In this document: positions 9,501 to 18,654 of the stretch, in pieces
Position numbering within the stretch: the first letter of the stretch is position 1
Layout of the letters: the number at the start of each line of letters is the position of its first letter
Assembly (NCBI RefSeq): GCF_049860805.1
Contig: NZ_CP187555.1
Coordinates: 1,178,001 to 1,242,000, forward strand
Length of the DNA: 64,000 nucleotides
Direction of reading: 5' to 3'
Source of the DNA: Parabacteroides sp900760525
Lineage (GTDB): Bacteria; Bacteroidota; Bacteroidia; Bacteroidales; Tannerellaceae
Position numbers and translations under genes: made by a program
Notes under the pieces: generated by a model
Told to the model about the DNA's origin: nothing
Seen by the model: only the letters and a program-made list of their open reading frames with translations
Database searches by the model: none

Positions 9501-12402
9501 CAACGCCAAGATTGACGAGATACGAAACGGCTTCTCCGAATGGCTCGAAGAGCAGTCGCCGCAGTTCAAGGAGCGGCTTGTGACGATGTATAACCGCAAG
9601 TTCAACTGTTTCGTGCGCCCGCGCTACGACGGCTCCCATCAGACCTTTCCCGACCTCAACCTGAAAGGGCTGGCAAGCCGGGGTATCAAGAGCGTCTATC
9701 CCTCACAGATGGATTGCGTCTGGATGTTGAAACAGAACGGCGGCGGAATTTGCGACCACGAGGTGGGAACCGGTAAGACGCTGATAATGTGCATCGCCGC
9801 GCATGAGATGAAGCGTCTGAATTTGGCACACAAGCCGATGATTATCGGGCTGAAAGCCAACGTTGCGGAGATTGCAGCCACCTATCAGGCGGCATATCCC
9901 AACGCACGTATTCTGTACGCTTCGGAGAAGGACTTTTCGACCGCCAATCGTGTGCGCTTCTTCAATAATATAAAGAACAACGACTACGATTGCGTCATCA
10001 TGTCGCACGACCAGTTCGGCAAGATACCGCAGTCGCCGGAATTGCAGCAGCGCATCCTGCAAGCAGAGCTTGACACGGTGGAGGAAAACCTCGAAGTGCT
10101 ACGGCAGCAGGGAAAGAACGTGTCGCGGGCGATGCTGAAAGGATTGGAGAAGCGCAAGCACAACCTTGAAGCGAAGCTGGAGAAGGTGGAACACGCCATA
10201 AAGTCACGCACGGACGACGTGGTGGATTTCAAGCAGATGGGCATCGACCACATCTTCATAGATGAGAGCCACCAGTTCAAGAATCTGACTTTCAACACGC
10301 GCCACGACCGTGTGGCGGGATTGGGAAACAGCGAGGGAAGCCAGAAGGCACTTAACATGCTCTTTGCCATACGCACCATACAGGAGCGCACAGGAAAAGA
10401 CTTGGGTGCGACCTTCCTCTCCGGCACGACTATCAGCAACTCACTGACTGAATTGTACCTGCTGTTCAAGTACCTGCGCCCGAAGGAGCTGGAACGGCAG
10501 GACATAAGGTGTTTCGACGCTTGGGCGGCGATATTTGCCAAGAAGACGACGGATTTTGAATTTAACGTGACGAACAATGTGGTCCAGAAGGAGCGTTTCC
10601 GCTACTTCATCAAAGTGCCGGAGCTTGCCGCCTTCTATAATGAAATCACGGACTACCGCACGGCGGAGGATGTGGGCGTTGACCGTCCTGCCAAGAACGA
10701 GATACTGCACCATATACCGCCCACGCCGGAACAGGAGGACTTCATACAGAAACTGATGCAGTTCGCCAAGACGGGCGATGCCACCTTGTTGGGCAGGCTG
10801 CCGCTTTCGGAAACGGAAGAAAAGGCGAAGATGCTCATCGCCACGGACTATGCCCGGAAAATGGCACTCGACATGCGCATGATAGACCCGAATTACGAAG
10901 ATCATCCCGACAACAAAGCGAGTCACTGTGCCAAGATGATCGCGGAGTATTATCAAAAATACGACGCCCAGAAAGGCACGCAGTTCGTTTTCTCTGATTT
11001 GGGGACATACCAGCCGGGCGACGGGTGGAACGTCTATTCGGAAATCAAGCGCAAACTGACGGAGGACTACGGTATACCGCCAAGCGAGGTGCGCTTCATT
11101 CAGGAGTGCAAGACCGACAAGGCGCGGAAGGCGGTGATAGACGCCATGAACGCCGGGACGGTGCGTGTGCTGTTCGGCTCTACCTCTATGCTCGGAACGG
11201 GTGTGAACGCCCAGAAACGGTGTGTGGCTATCCATCATCTCGATACGCCGTGGCGACCGTCCGACTTGCAACAGCGTGACGGACGCGGAGTTAGGGCAGG
11301 TAATGAGATTGCCAAACATTTCGCCGGGAACAACGTGGATGTAATCATCTACGCGGTGGAGAAGTCACTGGACAGCTACAAGTTCAACCTCCTGCACTGC
11401 AAGCAGACTTTCATAAGCCAGCTCAAAAGCGGTGCGATGGGTGCGCGTACCATCGACGAGGGGGCAATGGACGAAAAATCGGGCATGAATTTCTCGGAAT
11501 ACATGGCGTTGCTCTCCGGCAATACCGACCTGTTGGACAAGGCGAAACTGGAAAAGCGGATCGCATCGCTCGAAGGGGAACGCAAGTCGTTCAACAAGGG
11601 CAAGCGTGATTCGGAGTTCAAGCTGGAGTCAAAGACCGGCGAGTTGCGCAACAACACGGCTTTCATAGATGCCATGACGGAGGACTGGAACCGCTTCCTG
11701 TCGGTGGTGCAGACCGACAAGGAGGGCAACCGCCTTAATATAATAAAGGTGGACGGAGTGGATTCCGCCGATGAGAAGGTCATCGGAAAGCGTTTGCAGG
11801 AGATAGCCAAGAATGCCACGACCGGAGGGTTGTACACGCAGGTCGGTGAACTTTACGGTTTTCCGATAAAGGTGGTGAGCGAAAGGATACTCAAAGAGGG
11901 ATTGGAGTTCACCGACAACCGCTTCGTGGTCGAGGGGAACTACAAGTACACCTACAACAACGGGCATCTGGCGATGGCTGACCCGTTGGCCGCCGCCCGC
12001 AACTTCCTCAACGCGATGGAGAGGATACCCTCCATCATCGACCAGTACAAGGCGAAGAACGAGGTGCTGGAGATGGAGATACCGCAGTTACAGGAGATAG
12101 CGGGTAAGGTGTGGAAGAAGGAGGACGAGCTGAAGCAGTTGAAGTCCGAACTTGCCGCCCTTGACCGAAAAATTCAGCTGGAGCTTGCGCCACCCACGCC
12201 CGAAGTCGCAGAAAAGGAGAATGAAGGGCAACAGCTCAAGCCGGAAGCGGAAGATGTGAGGAACAGGCAGGCGCAATATCCCGAAAATGCACCGCCGCAG
12301 ATACGCAGTCCGGCGGATAGTATCGTTGCCAACCATGTCATAATCGGGCGTCCGGGACTGTATGCCAAGGAGGAAACCCGGTCCAAAGGATTGAAAATAT
12401 AA
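6586..12402 (+). CDS. Giant N6-adenine methylase / SNF2-type helicase fusion
   Basis: 1938 residues. The N-terminal methylase has a SAM-binding motif (LEPSAGVGVFVDS, about 135) and a catalytic-type motif SNIPFGD (about 195). A long Pro/Lys/Thr-rich linker (about 400-620) separates it from a superfamily 2 helicase: Walker A HEVGTGKTL (about 1060), DESH box IFIDESHQFKN (about 1225) and motif VI QQRDGRGVRAGN (about 1560). The C-terminus is coiled-coil rich. Such fusions occur on conjugative elements and phages and include the DarB antirestriction protein. Protecting or remodelling the transferred DNA is a reasonable inference. Both enzyme motif sets look intact. Confidence 0.85.
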   Translation: MAFNRKQKLRDNIEAIRTAFILDRENRTATTEERAILQRYCGFGGLKCILNPAKELTDAVRWAKSDLELFAPTVELHRLIRENSKDETEYKRFVDSLKASVLTAFYTPKEITDTIADVLADYSVRPARMLEPSAGVGVFVDSMLRHSPNADVMAFEKDLLTGTILRHLYPDQKMRTCGFEKIERPFNNYFDLAVSNIPFGDIAVFDAEFQRSDSFGRRSAQKTIHNYFFLKGLDAVRDGGIVAFITSQGVLNSTKTSVRNELFSQANLVSAIRLPNNLFTDNAGTEVGSDLIVLQKNLSKKEMSQDERLMTVIQTDTKTALTDNAYFIHHPERIVHTMAKLDTDPYGKPAMVYLHEGKAAGIAGDLRRMLDEDFHYRLAMRLYSGSIRQAGTEEKVAVQNKVERPAIKLETVSSAQTVETPTEKPQPADEKPEIEPRPQYSAGVQLTLLDLWGMTEEVSQPKTSKKKKTVKKAVTAKSTPPKPKVTVTPTAPTAKPAMENKEVKAENTAKPADPDDIYATLDWDTNPPINGFYEMMMGLTPERRKELRELARQHNEKQVAEKTEVKAVPETSREQPRQEETQPEAVAAPAVTDTPSEAVGTFLFPDIEAEKPKEEVVDLSPRAYHRTPEMHLREGSLVADRGRHNIGYLKDITPYGATFQPLDLKGYQKEKALLYVSLRDAYERLYRYESLRREANVPWREHLNTCYDEFVMRYGNLNAKQNVKLVMMDAGGRDILSLERMENGKFVKADIFEHPVSFAVESHANVGSPEEALSASLNKYGTVNLDYMREITDSTAEDLLTALQGRIYYNPLVTGYEIKDRFIAGNVIEKAERIEAWMGDNPENERMPEVKQALEALKDAEPQRIAFEDLDFNFGERWIPTGVYAAYMSRLFDTEVKIAYSASMDEFSVACGYRTMKITDEFLVKGYYRNYDGMHLLKHALHNTCPDMMKSIGKDEHGNDIKMRDSEGIQLANAKIDEIRNGFSEWLEEQSPQFKERLVTMYNRKFNCFVRPRYDGSHQTFPDLNLKGLASRGIKSVYPSQMDCVWMLKQNGGGICDHEVGTGKTLIMCIAAHEMKRLNLAHKPMIIGLKANVAEIAATYQAAYPNARILYASEKDFSTANRVRFFNNIKNNDYDCVIMSHDQFGKIPQSPELQQRILQAELDTVEENLEVLRQQGKNVSRAMLKGLEKRKHNLEAKLEKVEHAIKSRTDDVVDFKQMGIDHIFIDESHQFKNLTFNTRHDRVAGLGNSEGSQKALNMLFAIRTIQERTGKDLGATFLSGTTISNSLTELYLLFKYLRPKELERQDIRCFDAWAAIFAKKTTDFEFNVTNNVVQKERFRYFIKVPELAAFYNEITDYRTAEDVGVDRPAKNEILHHIPPTPEQEDFIQKLMQFAKTGDATLLGRLPLSETEEKAKMLIATDYARKMALDMRMIDPNYEDHPDNKASHCAKMIAEYYQKYDAQKGTQFVFSDLGTYQPGDGWNVYSEIKRKLTEDYGIPPSEVRFIQECKTDKARKAVIDAMNAGTVRVLFGSTSMLGTGVNAQKRCVAIHHLDTPWRPSDLQQRDGRGVRAGNEIAKHFAGNNVDVIIYAVEKSLDSYKFNLLHCKQTFISQLKSGAMGARTIDEGAMDEKSGMNFSEYMALLSGNTDLLDKAKLEKRIASLEGERKSFNKGKRDSEFKLESKTGELRNNTAFIDAMTEDWNRFLSVVQTDKEGNRLNIIKVDGVDSADEKVIGKRLQEIAKNATTGGLYTQVGELYGFPIKVVSERILKEGLEFTDNRFVVEGNYKYTYNNGHLAMADPLAAARNFLNAMERIPSIIDQYKAKNEVLEMEIPQLQEIAGKVWKKEDELKQLKSELAALDRKIQLELAPPTPEVAEKENEGQQLKPEAEDVRNRQAQYPENAPPQIRSPADSIVANHVIIGRPGLYAKEETRSKGLKI

Positions 12403-12425
12403 CCTAAGGAATTTTATCTGAAGTA

Positions 12426-12529
12426 TTAATAAGGGCTATCCCAAAAGGTCTAAAAGTAAATTTTATCCTTTCTGCAAGTATCTATAGGATGGCAACTGCA
12501 TTTTTTTCTTTTTGGGCAGCCCTTATTAA
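12426..12529. repeat. Imperfect inverted repeat, possible mini-insertion element
   Basis: TTAATAAGGGCT (12426-12437) followed by ATCCCAAAAG faces CTTTTTGGGC (12508-12517) followed by AGCCCTTATTAA (12518-12529). The arms are about 20 bp with one bulge, and about 60 bases lie between them. GGGCTnTCCCAAAA resembles the termini of IS1182-type elements, so this may be a non-coding MITE. It could also act as a weak terminator for the methylase-helicase gene 24 bases upstream. No target duplication can be recognised. Confidence 0.55.
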
Positions 12530-12606
12530 AATTTATTCTTATTTTAGGTTATATACATTCATGTCCATTTATGTAAAAAATTCCTGCTGACCTTGTTTAT
12601 GTCTTG

Positions 12607-12812
12607 TCAGTCACCATTTGCAAAACCATATTTGACCCTCAAAGAGGCTGAATTTGATAAGTAACTTGCTACATACTCATAATAAGGAGCTAAATAGAAC
12701 ACGAATGGGAAATACACAAATGCTAAACTAAAGAAGATATTGGCCAAAATAAACGCTATACCGAGAGAGAAACTTGATTTTTCAACTTCCTAAAACGGTG
12801 TTGTTCAAACAT
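12607..12812 (-). pseudogene. Decayed small membrane-protein reading frame upstream of tetQ
   Basis: On the minus strand an ATG at 12810-12812 begins MFEQHRFRKLKNQVSLSV and stops. The neighbouring frame then continues as a hydrophobic stretch (GIAFILANIFFSLAFVYFPF) and ends ASLRVKYGFANGD before a stop at 12607-12609. The frame switch coincides with a TCTCTCTC dinucleotide run, a likely indel site. Joined, it would be a roughly 68-residue protein with one or two membrane helices. It is not recognised. It could be chance, but the composition and the position of the break are suggestive. Confidence 0.35.
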
Positions 12813-12894
12813 TTCTACTTATTTGTACTTGCCAGTTGAACCTACGCTTCCCTAATAAAATGTCTATGGTAAAAAGTTAAAAAATCCTCCCACT

Positions 12895-12925
12895 TTTGTT
12901 AGATATATTTTTTTGTGTAATTTTG
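12895..12925 (+). promoter_or_regulatory. tetQ-rteA-rteB promoter
   Basis: TTTG at 12895-12898 and TAATTTTG at 12918-12925 are separated by 19 bases, an exact match to the Bacteroides -33/-7 consensus. Transcription would start near 12932, giving a leader of about 130 bases before the tetQ ATG. In CTnDOT this promoter is constitutive and tetracycline control is exerted in the leader. Confidence 0.85.
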
Positions 12926-12931
12926 TAATCG

Positions 12932-13059
12932 TTATGCGGCAGTAATAATATACATATTAATACGAGTTAGTAATCCTGTAGTTCTCATATGCTACGAGGA
13001 GGTATTAAAAGGTGCGTTTCGACAATGCATCTACTGTAGTATATTATTGCTTAATCCAA
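12932..13059 (+). promoter_or_regulatory. tetQ leader with translational attenuation elements
   Basis: The leader contains alternating GTAG and CTAC blocks (GTAG 12978-12981, CTAC 12992-12995, CTAC 13031-13034, GTAG 13036-13039) that can pair in competing ways. A strong GAGGAGG Shine-Dalgarno sequence (12996-13002) is unusual for this phylum and sits just before GTG 13012. That GTG opens a 16-codon frame fused in phase to tetQ ([16 protein letters not shown]). CTnDOT tetQ is known to be controlled by translational attenuation in its leader. The pairing scheme given here is my reading of the bases, not a computed fold. Confidence 0.65.
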
Positions 13060-14985
13060 ATGAATATTATAAATTTAGGAATTCTTGCTCACATTGATGC
13101 AGGAAAAACTTCCGTAACCGAGAATCTGCTGTTTGCCAGTGGAGCAACGGAAAAGTGCGGCCGTGTGGATAATGGTGACACCATAACGGACTCTATGGAT
13201 ATAGAGAAACGTAGAGGAATTACTGTCCGGGCTTCTACGACATCTATTATCTGGAATGGAGTGAAATGCAATATCATTGACACTCCGGGACACATGGATT
13301 TTATTGCGGAAGTGGAGCGGACATTCAAAATGCTTGATGGAGCAGTCCTCATCTTATCCGCAAAGGAAGGCATACAAGCGCAGACAAAGTTGCTGTTCAG
13401 TACTTTACAAAAGCTGCAAATCCCGACAATTATATTTATCAATAAGATTGACCGTGCCGGTGTGAATTTGGAGCGTTTGTATATGGATATAAAAACAAAT
13501 CTGTCGCAAGATGTCCTGTTTATGCAAACTGTTGTCGATGGATCGGTTTATCCGGTTTGCTCCCAAACATATATAAAGGAAGAATACAAAGAATTTGTAT
13601 GCAACCATGACGACGATATATTAGAACGATATTTGGCGGATAGCGAAATTTCACCGGCTGATTATTGGAATACGATAATCGCTCTTGTGGCAAAAGCCAA
13701 AGTCTATCCGGTGCTACATGGATCAGCAATGTTCAATATCGGTATCAATGAGTTGTTGGACGCCATTTCTTCTTTTATACTTCCTCCGGCATCAGTCTCA
13801 AACAGACTTTCAGCTTATCTCTATAAGATAGAGCATGACCCCAAAGGGCATAAAAGAAGTTTTCTTAAAATAATTGACGGAAGTCTGAGACTTCGAGACG
13901 TTGTAAGAATCAACGATTCGGAAAAATTCATCAAGATTAAAAATCTAAAGACTATTTATCAGGGCAGAGAGATAAATGTTGATGAAGTGGGTGCCAATGA
14001 TATCGCGATTGTAGAAGATATAGAAGATTTTCGAATCGGAGATTATTTAGGTGCTAAACCTTGTTTGATTCAAGGATTATCTCATCAGCATCCCGCTCTC
14101 AAATCCTCCGTCCGGCCAAATAAGCCCGAAGAGAGAAGCAAGGTGATATCCGCTCTGAATACATTGTGGATTGAAGACCCGTCTTTGTCCTTTTCCATAA
14201 ACTCATATAGTGATGAATTGGAAATCTCGTTATATGGTTTGACCCAAAAGGAAATCATACAGACATTGCTGGAAGAACGATTTTCCGTAAAGGTCCATTT
14301 TGATGAGATCAAGACTATCTACAAAGAACGACCTATAAAAAAGGTCAATAAGATTATTCAGATCGAAGTACCACCCAACCCTTACTGGGCCACAATAGGG
14401 CTGACTCTTGAACCCTTACCGTTAGGGGCAGGGTTGCAAATCGAAAGTGACATCTCCTATGGTTATCTGAACCATTCTTTTCAAAATGCCGTTTTTGAAG
14501 GGATTCGTATGTCTTGCCAATCTGGTTTACATGGATGGGAAGTGACAGATCTGAAAGTAACTTTTACTCAAGCCGAGTATTATAGCCCGGTAAGTACACC
14601 TGCTGATTTCAGACAGCTGACCCCTTATGTCTTCAGGCTGGCTTTGCAACAGTCAGGTGTGGACATTCTCGAACCGATGCTCTGTTTTGAGTTGCAGATA
14701 CCCCAAGTAGCGAGTTCCAAAGCTATTACAGATTTGCAAAAACTGATGTCTGAGATTGAAGACATCAGTTGTAATAATGAGTGGTGTCATATTAAAGGGA
14801 AAGTTCCATTAAATACAAGTAAAGACTATGCCTCAGAAGTAAGTTCGTACACTAAGGGCTTAGGCATTTTTATGGTTAAGCCATGTGGGTATCAAATAAC
14901 AAAAGACGGTTATTCTGATAATATCCGCATGAACGAAAAAGATAAACTTTTATTCATGTTCCAAAAATCAATGTCATTAAAATAA
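13060..14985 (+). CDS. tetQ: TetQ tetracycline resistance ribosomal protection protein
   Basis: 641 residues from ATG 13060; a 657-residue form from GTG 13012 is also possible. It is an EF-G-like GTPase that removes tetracycline from the ribosome. G1 ([13 protein letters not shown]), G3 (DTPGHMDF) and the NKID motif are intact, and the C-terminal EF-G-like domains are full length. The sequence is recognisably TetQ. It is the first gene of the operon with rteA and rteB; its TAA shares a base with the rteA ATG (TAATG), which couples their translation. Confidence 0.97.
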
Positions 14986-17303
14986 TGGAGCGGTCAGGAA
15001 ATTTCTATAAGGCAATACGGTTGGGATATATACTTATCTCCATTCTTATCGGATGTATGGCATATAATAGCCTCTATGAATGGCAGGAGATAGAAGCATT
15101 AGAACTTGGCAATAAAAAAATAGACGAGCTCCGAAAAGAAATAAACAATATCAATATTCAAATGATAAAATTTTCTCTATTGGGTGAAACAATACTGGAA
15201 TGGAACGATAAAGATATCGAGCATTACCATGCACGGCGTATGGCAATGGACAGTATGCTCTGCCGTTTCAAGGCCACCTATCCAGCAGAGCGCATCGATA
15301 GTGTGCGCAGTCTTTTAGAGGATAAGGAACGACAGATGTTCCAGATAGTCCGGTTAATGGATGAACAACAATCTATTAACAAGAAGATAGCCAATCAAAT
15401 TCCGGTTATTGTACAGAAAAGTGTGCAGGAACAGTCCAAAAAGCCAAAACGAAAAGGTTTCTTAGGCATATTCGGCAAAAAAAAGGAAGTAACTCCAGCA
15501 GTATCAACCACTATCCTTCATTCGGTCAATAGAAACGTAATCAGCGAACAGAAAGTGCAGGATCGCCAATTGTCGGAACAAGCCGACAGCCTTGCAGCTC
15601 GTAATGCAGAACTTAACAGACAACTGCAAGAATTGATTTGCCAAATAGAAGAAAAGGTACAAACCGAACTGCAAAGCCGGGAAAACGAAATAGTTGCCAT
15701 GCGTGAAAAGTCATTTATGCAAGTAGGCGGTTTAATGGGATTCGTTCTTCTATTGTTGTTAATTTCCTACATCATCATACATCGTGATGCAAAAAGCATT
15801 AAACAATACAAGCACAAGACAACTGATTTGATAAGGCAACTGGAACAATCCGTACAACGGAACGAGGCACTGATAACGTCAAGGAAGAAGGCGGTACATA
15901 CTATCACCCATGAACTGCGCACACCGCTGACAGCAATAACAGGCTATGCCGGACTGATACGGAAAGAACAGTGTGAGGATAAGTCCGGGCAGTATATCCA
16001 AAACATACTGCAATCCTCCGACCGTATGCGGGATATGCTTAACACTTTGCTTGACTTCTTCCGCCTGGACAACGGCAAGGAACAGCCCCGTCTGTCACCC
16101 TGCCGGATTTCAGCAATCACGCACACACTTGAAACGGAGTTCATGCCTGTTGCCGTGAACAAAGGGCTGTCCTTGTCCGTGAAGACTGGACACGATGCCA
16201 TTGTATTGACCGACAAAGAGCGAATAATACAAATCGGGAATAACCTGCTGTCAAACGCTGTCAAGTTCACAGAAGAAGGCGGTGTTTCTTTGATTACTGA
16301 ATATGATAATGGAGTTCTGACACTGGTCGTTGAAGATACAGGTACAGGCATGACAGAAGAGGAACAGAAACAAGCGTTCGGTGCGTTTGAACGTCTATCA
16401 AATGCCGCCGCAAAGGAGGGTTTCGGGCTTGGGCTTGCCATAATGCGTAATATTGTGTCGATGCTTGGCGGAACAATCCGTTTAGACAGCAAGAAAGGGA
16501 AAGGCAGTCGTTTCACAGTTGAAATTTCTATGCAGGAAGCTGAAGAACAGCTTGGATATACAAGCAATACACCTGTTTATCATAACAATAAATTCCATGA
16601 TGTTGTCGCCATTGACAATGATGAGGTATTACTTCTGATGCTGAAAGAGATGTATTCCCAAGAAGGAATACACTGCGACACTTGCACCGATGCTGCGGCA
16701 CTGATGGAAATGATACGCCAGAAAGAATACAGCCTGTTGCTGACAGACTTGAATATGCCCGATATAAACGGTTTCGAATTGCTGGAACTGTTGCGTTCGT
16801 CCAACGTGGGCAATTCACCAACAATCCCGGTGGTTGTGGCAACCGCTTCGGGCAGTTGTAACAAAGGGGAACTATTGGCAAAAGGCTTTGCCGGATGCCT
16901 GTTCAAACCGTTCTCCATATCGGAACTGATGGAGGTTTCCGACAGGTGTGCCATAAAAGCGACACCGGACGGGAAACCGGACTTTTCCGCCTTATTGTCC
17001 TATGGCAATGAAGCCGTCATGCTGGAAAAGTTGATAACTGAAACAGAAAAGGAAATGCAGGCGGTACGGGATGCAGCAAAAGAAAAAGACCTGCAAAAGC
17101 TGGATTCCCTGATCCACCACCTGCGCAGTTCGTGGGAGGTGCTCCGTGCCGACCAACCGCTGAATGTACTTTACGGATTGCTTCGTGGCGATGCTCTCCC
17201 GGATGGTGAAGCGTTAAGCCATGCCGTGACTGCCGTGCTGGATAAGGGAGTGGAAATAATACGGTTGGCAGAAGAGGAAAGGAGAAAATACGAAGATGAA
17301 TAA
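14985..17303 (+). CDS. rteA: RteA hybrid sensor histidine kinase
   Basis: 772 residues. TM helix near 13-29, an extracytoplasmic coiled-coil region (about 100-240), a second TM near 245-263, a kinase core with the phospho-accepting histidine H309 in THELRTPLTAITGYAGLIRK, and an ATPase domain with GTGMTEEEQ and GFGLGLAI. A receiver domain carries D588 (LLLTDLNMPDINGFELL), and the C-terminus holds an HPt-like LIHHLRSSWE. RteA is the sensor of the CTnDOT transfer cascade. Its signal is not known, since tetracycline acts mainly through tetQ operon expression. It overlaps rteB by 8 bases. Confidence 0.93.
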   Translation: MERSGNFYKAIRLGYILISILIGCMAYNSLYEWQEIEALELGNKKIDELRKEINNINIQMIKFSLLGETILEWNDKDIEHYHARRMAMDSMLCRFKATYPAERIDSVRSLLEDKERQMFQIVRLMDEQQSINKKIANQIPVIVQKSVQEQSKKPKRKGFLGIFGKKKEVTPAVSTTILHSVNRNVISEQKVQDRQLSEQADSLAARNAELNRQLQELICQIEEKVQTELQSRENEIVAMREKSFMQVGGLMGFVLLLLLISYIIIHRDAKSIKQYKHKTTDLIRQLEQSVQRNEALITSRKKAVHTITHELRTPLTAITGYAGLIRKEQCEDKSGQYIQNILQSSDRMRDMLNTLLDFFRLDNGKEQPRLSPCRISAITHTLETEFMPVAVNKGLSLSVKTGHDAIVLTDKERIIQIGNNLLSNAVKFTEEGGVSLITEYDNGVLTLVVEDTGTGMTEEEQKQAFGAFERLSNAAAKEGFGLGLAIMRNIVSMLGGTIRLDSKKGKGSRFTVEISMQEAEEQLGYTSNTPVYHNNKFHDVVAIDNDEVLLLMLKEMYSQEGIHCDTCTDAAALMEMIRQKEYSLLLTDLNMPDINGFELLELLRSSNVGNSPTIPVVVATASGSCNKGELLAKGFAGCLFKPFSISELMEVSDRCAIKATPDGKPDFSALLSYGNEAVMLEKLITETEKEMQAVRDAAKEKDLQKLDSLIHHLRSSWEVLRADQPLNVLYGLLRGDALPDGEALSHAVTAVLDKGVEIIRLAEEERRKYEDE

Positions 17304-18618
17304 GACAAAAATAATTGTGGTGGAAGACAACATCGTGTATTGCGAATATGTCTGCAATATGCTGTCACGGGAGGGCTACCGCAATATGAAGGCTTACCAC
17401 CTCTCAACCGCGAAGAAACATCTGCAACAGGCAACAGATAATGATATCGTGGTTGCCGACCTGCGTCTGCCTGACGGCAGTGGCATAGACCTTTTGTGCT
17501 GGATGCGAAAGGAGGGAAAGATGCAGCCCTTCATCATTATGACCGACTACGCCGAAGTTAATACCGCCGTGGAAAGCATGAAACTCGGCTCGATAGACTA
17601 TATTCCCAAACAGCTTGTGGAGGATAAACTTGTCCCCCTGATCCGTTCCATACTGAAAGAACGTCAGGCAGGACAACGCCGTATGCCTATATTCGCCCGT
17701 GAAGGTTCCGCCTTTCAGAAAATCATGCACCGCATAAGGCTGGTAGCCGCCACCGATATGAGCGTGATGATATTTGGTGAGAACGGCACGGGCAAGGAGC
17801 ATATTGCCCACCTGTTGCATGACAAGAGCAAACGTGCAGGCAAGCCATTTGTGGCGGTGGACTGCGGTTCACTCTCCAAAGAGCTTGCACCGTCGGCTTT
17901 CTTCGGACACGTCAAAGGTGCATTTACAGGTGCGGACAATGCCAAGAAAGGATATTTCCATGAGGCGGAAGGCGGCACGTTGTTTCTGGACGAGGTAGGA
18001 AACCTCGCGTTGGAAACCCAACAGATGTTGCTCCGTGCCATACAGGAGAGGCGGTATCGCCCGGTCGGAGACAAGGCAGACCGGAATTTCAATGTCCGCA
18101 TCATCGCTGCTACCAATGAAGATTTGGAGGTATCGGTGAATGAAAAGCGTTTTCGGCAGGATCTTCTGTACCGCCTGCACGACTTCGGGATAACCGTTCC
18201 TCCGTTGCGTGACTGTCAAGAAGACATTATGCCGCTGGCAGAGTTCTTCCGTGATATGGCAAACAGAGAGCTGGAGTGTAGCGTGAGCGGGTTCAGTTCC
18301 GAAGCACGTAAAGCGTTGCTGACACACGCATGGCCGGGCAACGTGCGGGAACTTCGGCAGAAAGTTATGGGTGCTGTATTGCAGGCGCAGGAAGGTGTTG
18401 TCATGAAAGAGCATCTGGAACTTGCCGTGACGAAACCGACCTCTACTGTCAGCTTCGCCTTGCGCAATGACGCGGAGGATAAGGAGCGGATATTGCGTGC
18501 GTTGAAACAGGCAAACGGCAACCGGAGTGTCGCCGCAGAACTGCTCGGCATAGGCAGGACAACACTATACAGCAAACTTGAAGAGTATGGACTTAAATAT
18601 AAATTCAAGCAATCATAG
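17296..18618 (+). CDS. rteB: RteB sigma-54-dependent type response regulator
   Basis: 440 residues. Receiver domain with phospho-acceptor D55 (VVADLRLPDGSGIDLL). AAA+ domain with Walker A GENGTGKEH (about 161) and an intact GAFTGA loop (about 208), and Walker B GGTLFLDEVGNL. A Fis-type helix-turn-helix lies at the C-terminus (RSVAAELLGIGRTTLYSKLE). In CTnDOT, RteB activates rteC, and excision follows. An intact GAFTGA predicts interaction with sigma-54; I could not find a convincing GG-N10-GC promoter before rteC. Confidence 0.93.
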   Translation: MNKTKIIVVEDNIVYCEYVCNMLSREGYRNMKAYHLSTAKKHLQQATDNDIVVADLRLPDGSGIDLLCWMRKEGKMQPFIIMTDYAEVNTAVESMKLGSIDYIPKQLVEDKLVPLIRSILKERQAGQRRMPIFAREGSAFQKIMHRIRLVAATDMSVMIFGENGTGKEHIAHLLHDKSKRAGKPFVAVDCGSLSKELAPSAFFGHVKGAFTGADNAKKGYFHEAEGGTLFLDEVGNLALETQQMLLRAIQERRYRPVGDKADRNFNVRIIAATNEDLEVSVNEKRFRQDLLYRLHDFGITVPPLRDCQEDIMPLAEFFRDMANRELECSVSGFSSEARKALLTHAWPGNVRELRQKVMGAVLQAQEGVVMKEHLELAVTKPTSTVSFALRNDAEDKERILRALKQANGNRSVAAELLGIGRTTLYSKLEEYGLKYKFKQS

Positions 18619-18640
18619 CCCGTAATTCACTGAATTTGGC

Positions 18641-18648
18641 TATCTTTG
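18641..18648 (+). promoter_or_regulatory. -7 element downstream of rteB
   Basis: TATCTTTG matches TAnnTTTG exactly and lies 23 bases after the rteB stop. No good TTTG -33 is visible 19-21 bases upstream. If active, transcription would begin near 18655, just before the structured RNA at 18655-18870. Confidence 0.45.
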
Positions 18649-18654
18649 CATAAC

